A DNA stretch of 64,000 nucleotides, taken from positions 35,328,429 to 35,392,428 of the forward strand of contig OX485804.1 in NCBI GenBank assembly GCA_950295325.1, in the 5' to 3' direction. A program made the translations under genes and the position numbers. Under the pieces are notes generated by a model, which saw only the letters and a program-made list of their open reading frames with translations, was not told where the DNA came from and made no database searches. Shown here one piece after another: positions 62,401-64,000 of this stretch. The DNA is from Polytrichum commune. Its lineage: Eukaryota > Streptophyta > Polytrichopsida > Polytrichales > Polytrichaceae. Position 1 is the stretch's first letter. Each line of letters begins with the position of its first letter.

Positions 62401-63510
62401 TCCATGAATTTTCAATTCAATTGAAAAACTTTCAAAGAATGAAGATATTGTTAACATGGCAAACAAATAAAAAACATATAGCTTAGAAAGGATTGGTGCA
62501 GTTGGATATTCTGAAGCTTCTTTGGGGCTCAGTTCATGTGGCAGCGGGAGGCCTATGAATCGCATTTGTGCGGACAGGCGATGGAAATAGGGTGCCAGCT
62601 CTTTTAACATGCTTGCTGGCGCCAAATGAAGGTCTGGAAATGCTGGAATTACAGGATCCCGCTGCATGTGGAACCACAAGGATGATAACAATCAATATCT
62701 TCCCAGTAACAAAACAGTATCTGTAATTCAATGCCAGAATAAAGATATACAGGATCTGAATAACATCAGAATAGAGATCTTTCAAATACCGTATTGTGGT
62801 CTTATTGTCTAGAACTGACACCTGTAAACTAGGCATGAACAAGTTTAGTCTTGAGAAGGAGTATCATGATGAGAGAAACATGTTAAGCTGTTGTTACATT
62901 TCAGAAGTAAAAGGAAAATTAGCACATCATGCAGCACTGATCAGTTCTAAGGTCAGAGTTTCAGAACTCCTCTCACTTCAAAATTCTCAAAAGATTGTGC
63001 GGCTATACATGACCAGCTAATGACAGTTGCTCTAGAAGCAGGATGCAACATGGGAAGGAACAGCAACCTTGAATATGTTCATGAGGCGAGGAATTTTGAT
63101 TTTCTTGAAGATGGACTCGCCTTCTTTTTCACCTGAAGTTGCAAGAACAACGAGTACTGGTAGCACTCGCAGGAGGGAATGCCGCTCCGAATACAACAAC
63201 ACCCGTTCAGATTCTAGGCACTCGAGGGTGAAGAGAATGAGCACTTGTATTATGTCCTCCACCCTATACAGAACATGATTGGTACCAAAATTTCAGCAAC
63301 AGTATTGAGATTTCTTATATACATGTGCTAACAAGAAGCTCAAAGCCCACTGAACAGGAAATCTGGAATATCCATTGAAGAGAACAAAACATGCACTCGC
63401 TGAGAAAAATGGGATAAGCACTTGATAGTATCCAACTTGACTTACCCATTTACTCGAAAAATCTCTTGTTGTAGATTCAACAATATCGTCCATCTTGTGC
63501 TCAAGAAAAT
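53429..63510 (-). CDS. PIR: PIR/SRA1 (CYFIP-type) subunit of the SCAR/WAVE complex, 5' end outside window
   Basis: Twenty-two exons with good phases: 63510-63446, 63263-63068, 62661-62509, 62374-62282, 62153-61941, 61680-61469, 61117-60967, 60678-60510, 60269-60193, 59791-59621, 59204-59128, 58800-58698, 58458-58339, 57954-57811, 57443-57294, 56982-56839, 56709-56622, 56497-56370, 56135-55925, 55222-55050, 54458-54234 and 53653-53429. They give 1095 residues matching Arabidopsis PIR from about residue 199 to the end. Hallmarks: IFLSTRWTILLNL, ERHSLLRVLPVLVVLATS, RDPVIPAFPDLHLAP, DLGFLWFREFYLETSRVIQ, RFLYDEIEAEV, RMNKVFRENLDYLFERFESQ, GDAVAWGGCTILYLLGQQ and AKKARRLNNHVFSLLRAR. The protein links Rac/ROP GTPases to ARP2/3 activation. 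The stop assumes no last intron; an intron at KG/GTACAC is possible. All exons are intact. Confidence 0.95.
54010..54215 (+). mobile_element. SINE-like repeat S2 in a PIR intron
   Basis: Carries CGGGTTCAAATACACAACC, CCCTTGGATGCAACTACATA, CACGAGTATATTTTTAATTT and GAAAACATGATTTCAAGACT. It is colinear with the copy at 41180-41400 and ends about 20 bp from a PIR exon. Confidence 0.5.
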
Positions 63511-63560
63511 CTATGTGACAACATAGAAATGGCTTCAGTTCTGCCACTATAAGTTCACTA

Positions 63561-63938
63561 CACTAAATAATGTACTTAGTGTCACCAATTCTAATTGTCT
63601 TGCTCAATACTAAATGTAAACCGCCTGTGTAGTGTCACCAACACTAAATGTAGACCTATCTTTATTTGTCATTCCTTGTAAAAACATTTGGCCATTATAG
63701 ATTACAATGTTGTAAAAACTGTCACTTACTAAGTAATCTTCGTCCAGATTTCAATCAACCATGACTATATTTCATAAGAATGCAAAATTTACCAAACTTT
63801 TGTTTCAATAGTAGGCATTTGAATGAACTAAAAGTAGTTGGGATGACATTATTTGTGAACTTAATCATAGGAAGTGTCACTAGAAAAGTTACCACAGTGA
63901 CATAAAATACCATATCACACTAAATACAATATTTAGTG
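63561..63938 (+). mobile_element. M1 MITE copy (378 bp, best preserved)
   Basis: Starts CACTAAATAATGTACTTAGTG and ends CACTAAATACAATATTTAGTG, flanked by TA on both sides (63559-63560, 63939-63940). It lies in the PIR intron upstream of the first visible exon. Confidence 0.88.
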
Positions 63939-64000
63939 TACTTACATTTCCAATTCATTTGTCACTGCGTATTATGTAAACCAAGGCCAAGCCAACAAAA

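Noticed and set aside
62760-62842. Open frame VSVLDNKTTIRYLKDLY as an extra PIR exon
   Set aside because: It falls between exons that are contiguous in PIR homologues (LMNIFK to RDPVIPAF) and has no counterpart.

Overview
This is nuclear DNA from a land plant. It has spliceosomal introns with GT..AG ends and several plant gene families: an MHX-type vacuolar exchanger, the PIR/SRA1 subunit of the SCAR/WAVE complex, a MATE/DETOXIFICATION transporter, plant-type SDRs and THO complex subunit 1. It also has short DNA transposons of Stowaway and PIF/Harbinger style. The lineage cannot be fixed from this window. Nothing here argues specifically for a flowering plant, and a bryophyte or lycophyte is equally compatible.

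Layout. (1) 1-9.07 kb, minus strand: the 3' half of a WRN-type RecQ helicase (helicase C, zinc, RQC, HRDC, HTH). It lacks its 5' half, carries frame changes and is best read as a relic. One of its introns holds a 4.43-kb Mutator-like element (4374-8804) with ~255-270-bp terminal inverted repeats and a 10-bp target duplication. That element has captured an ARL2 (TITAN5-type) small GTPase gene with its introns, now interrupted by a stop codon. (2) 9.3-9.6 kb: a 76-bp perfect inverted repeat with an 8-base loop. (3) 9.6-25.3 kb: three recent tandem copies of a short-chain dehydrogenase/reductase (SDR) gene with one intronless MATE transporter between copies 1 and 2. A duplicated MATE 3' flank sits directly behind SDR copy 2, so the duplicated unit was probably SDR+MATE and the second MATE was deleted. 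A LINE fragment, a SINE, a compound TIR element and other MITEs fill the gaps. (4) 25.3-30.5 kb: gene-poor, with a 740-bp TTA-flanked MITE, a strand-skew switch and a three-fold repeat ahead of the next gene. (5) 30.7-33.0 kb, plus strand: THO complex subunit 1 in only two coding exons. (6) 33-39 kb: repeats, including a clear Stowaway MITE. (7) 39.0-47.8 kb, minus strand: an intact ten-exon MHX-like Mg/Zn-proton exchanger (595 residues from the proposed start). (8) 48-53.4 kb: mostly unassigned, with one orphan exon-like ORF. (9) 53.4-63.5 kb, minus strand: 22 intact exons (1095 residues) of PIR/SRA1, whose 5' end lies beyond the window. One intron has features of the minor (U12) spliceosome class.

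The genes do not form a pathway: the intact ones serve mRNA export (THO1), metal transport (MHX), actin nucleation (PIR), small-molecule efflux (MATE) and carbonyl metabolism (SDR). The unifying theme is repeat activity. One ~330-bp dispersed repeat (here R1) occurs about a dozen times, and one TA-flanked MITE family with palindromic ends (here M1) occurs five times. No LTR retroelement, virus-like element, CRISPR array or functional RNA gene was recognised.
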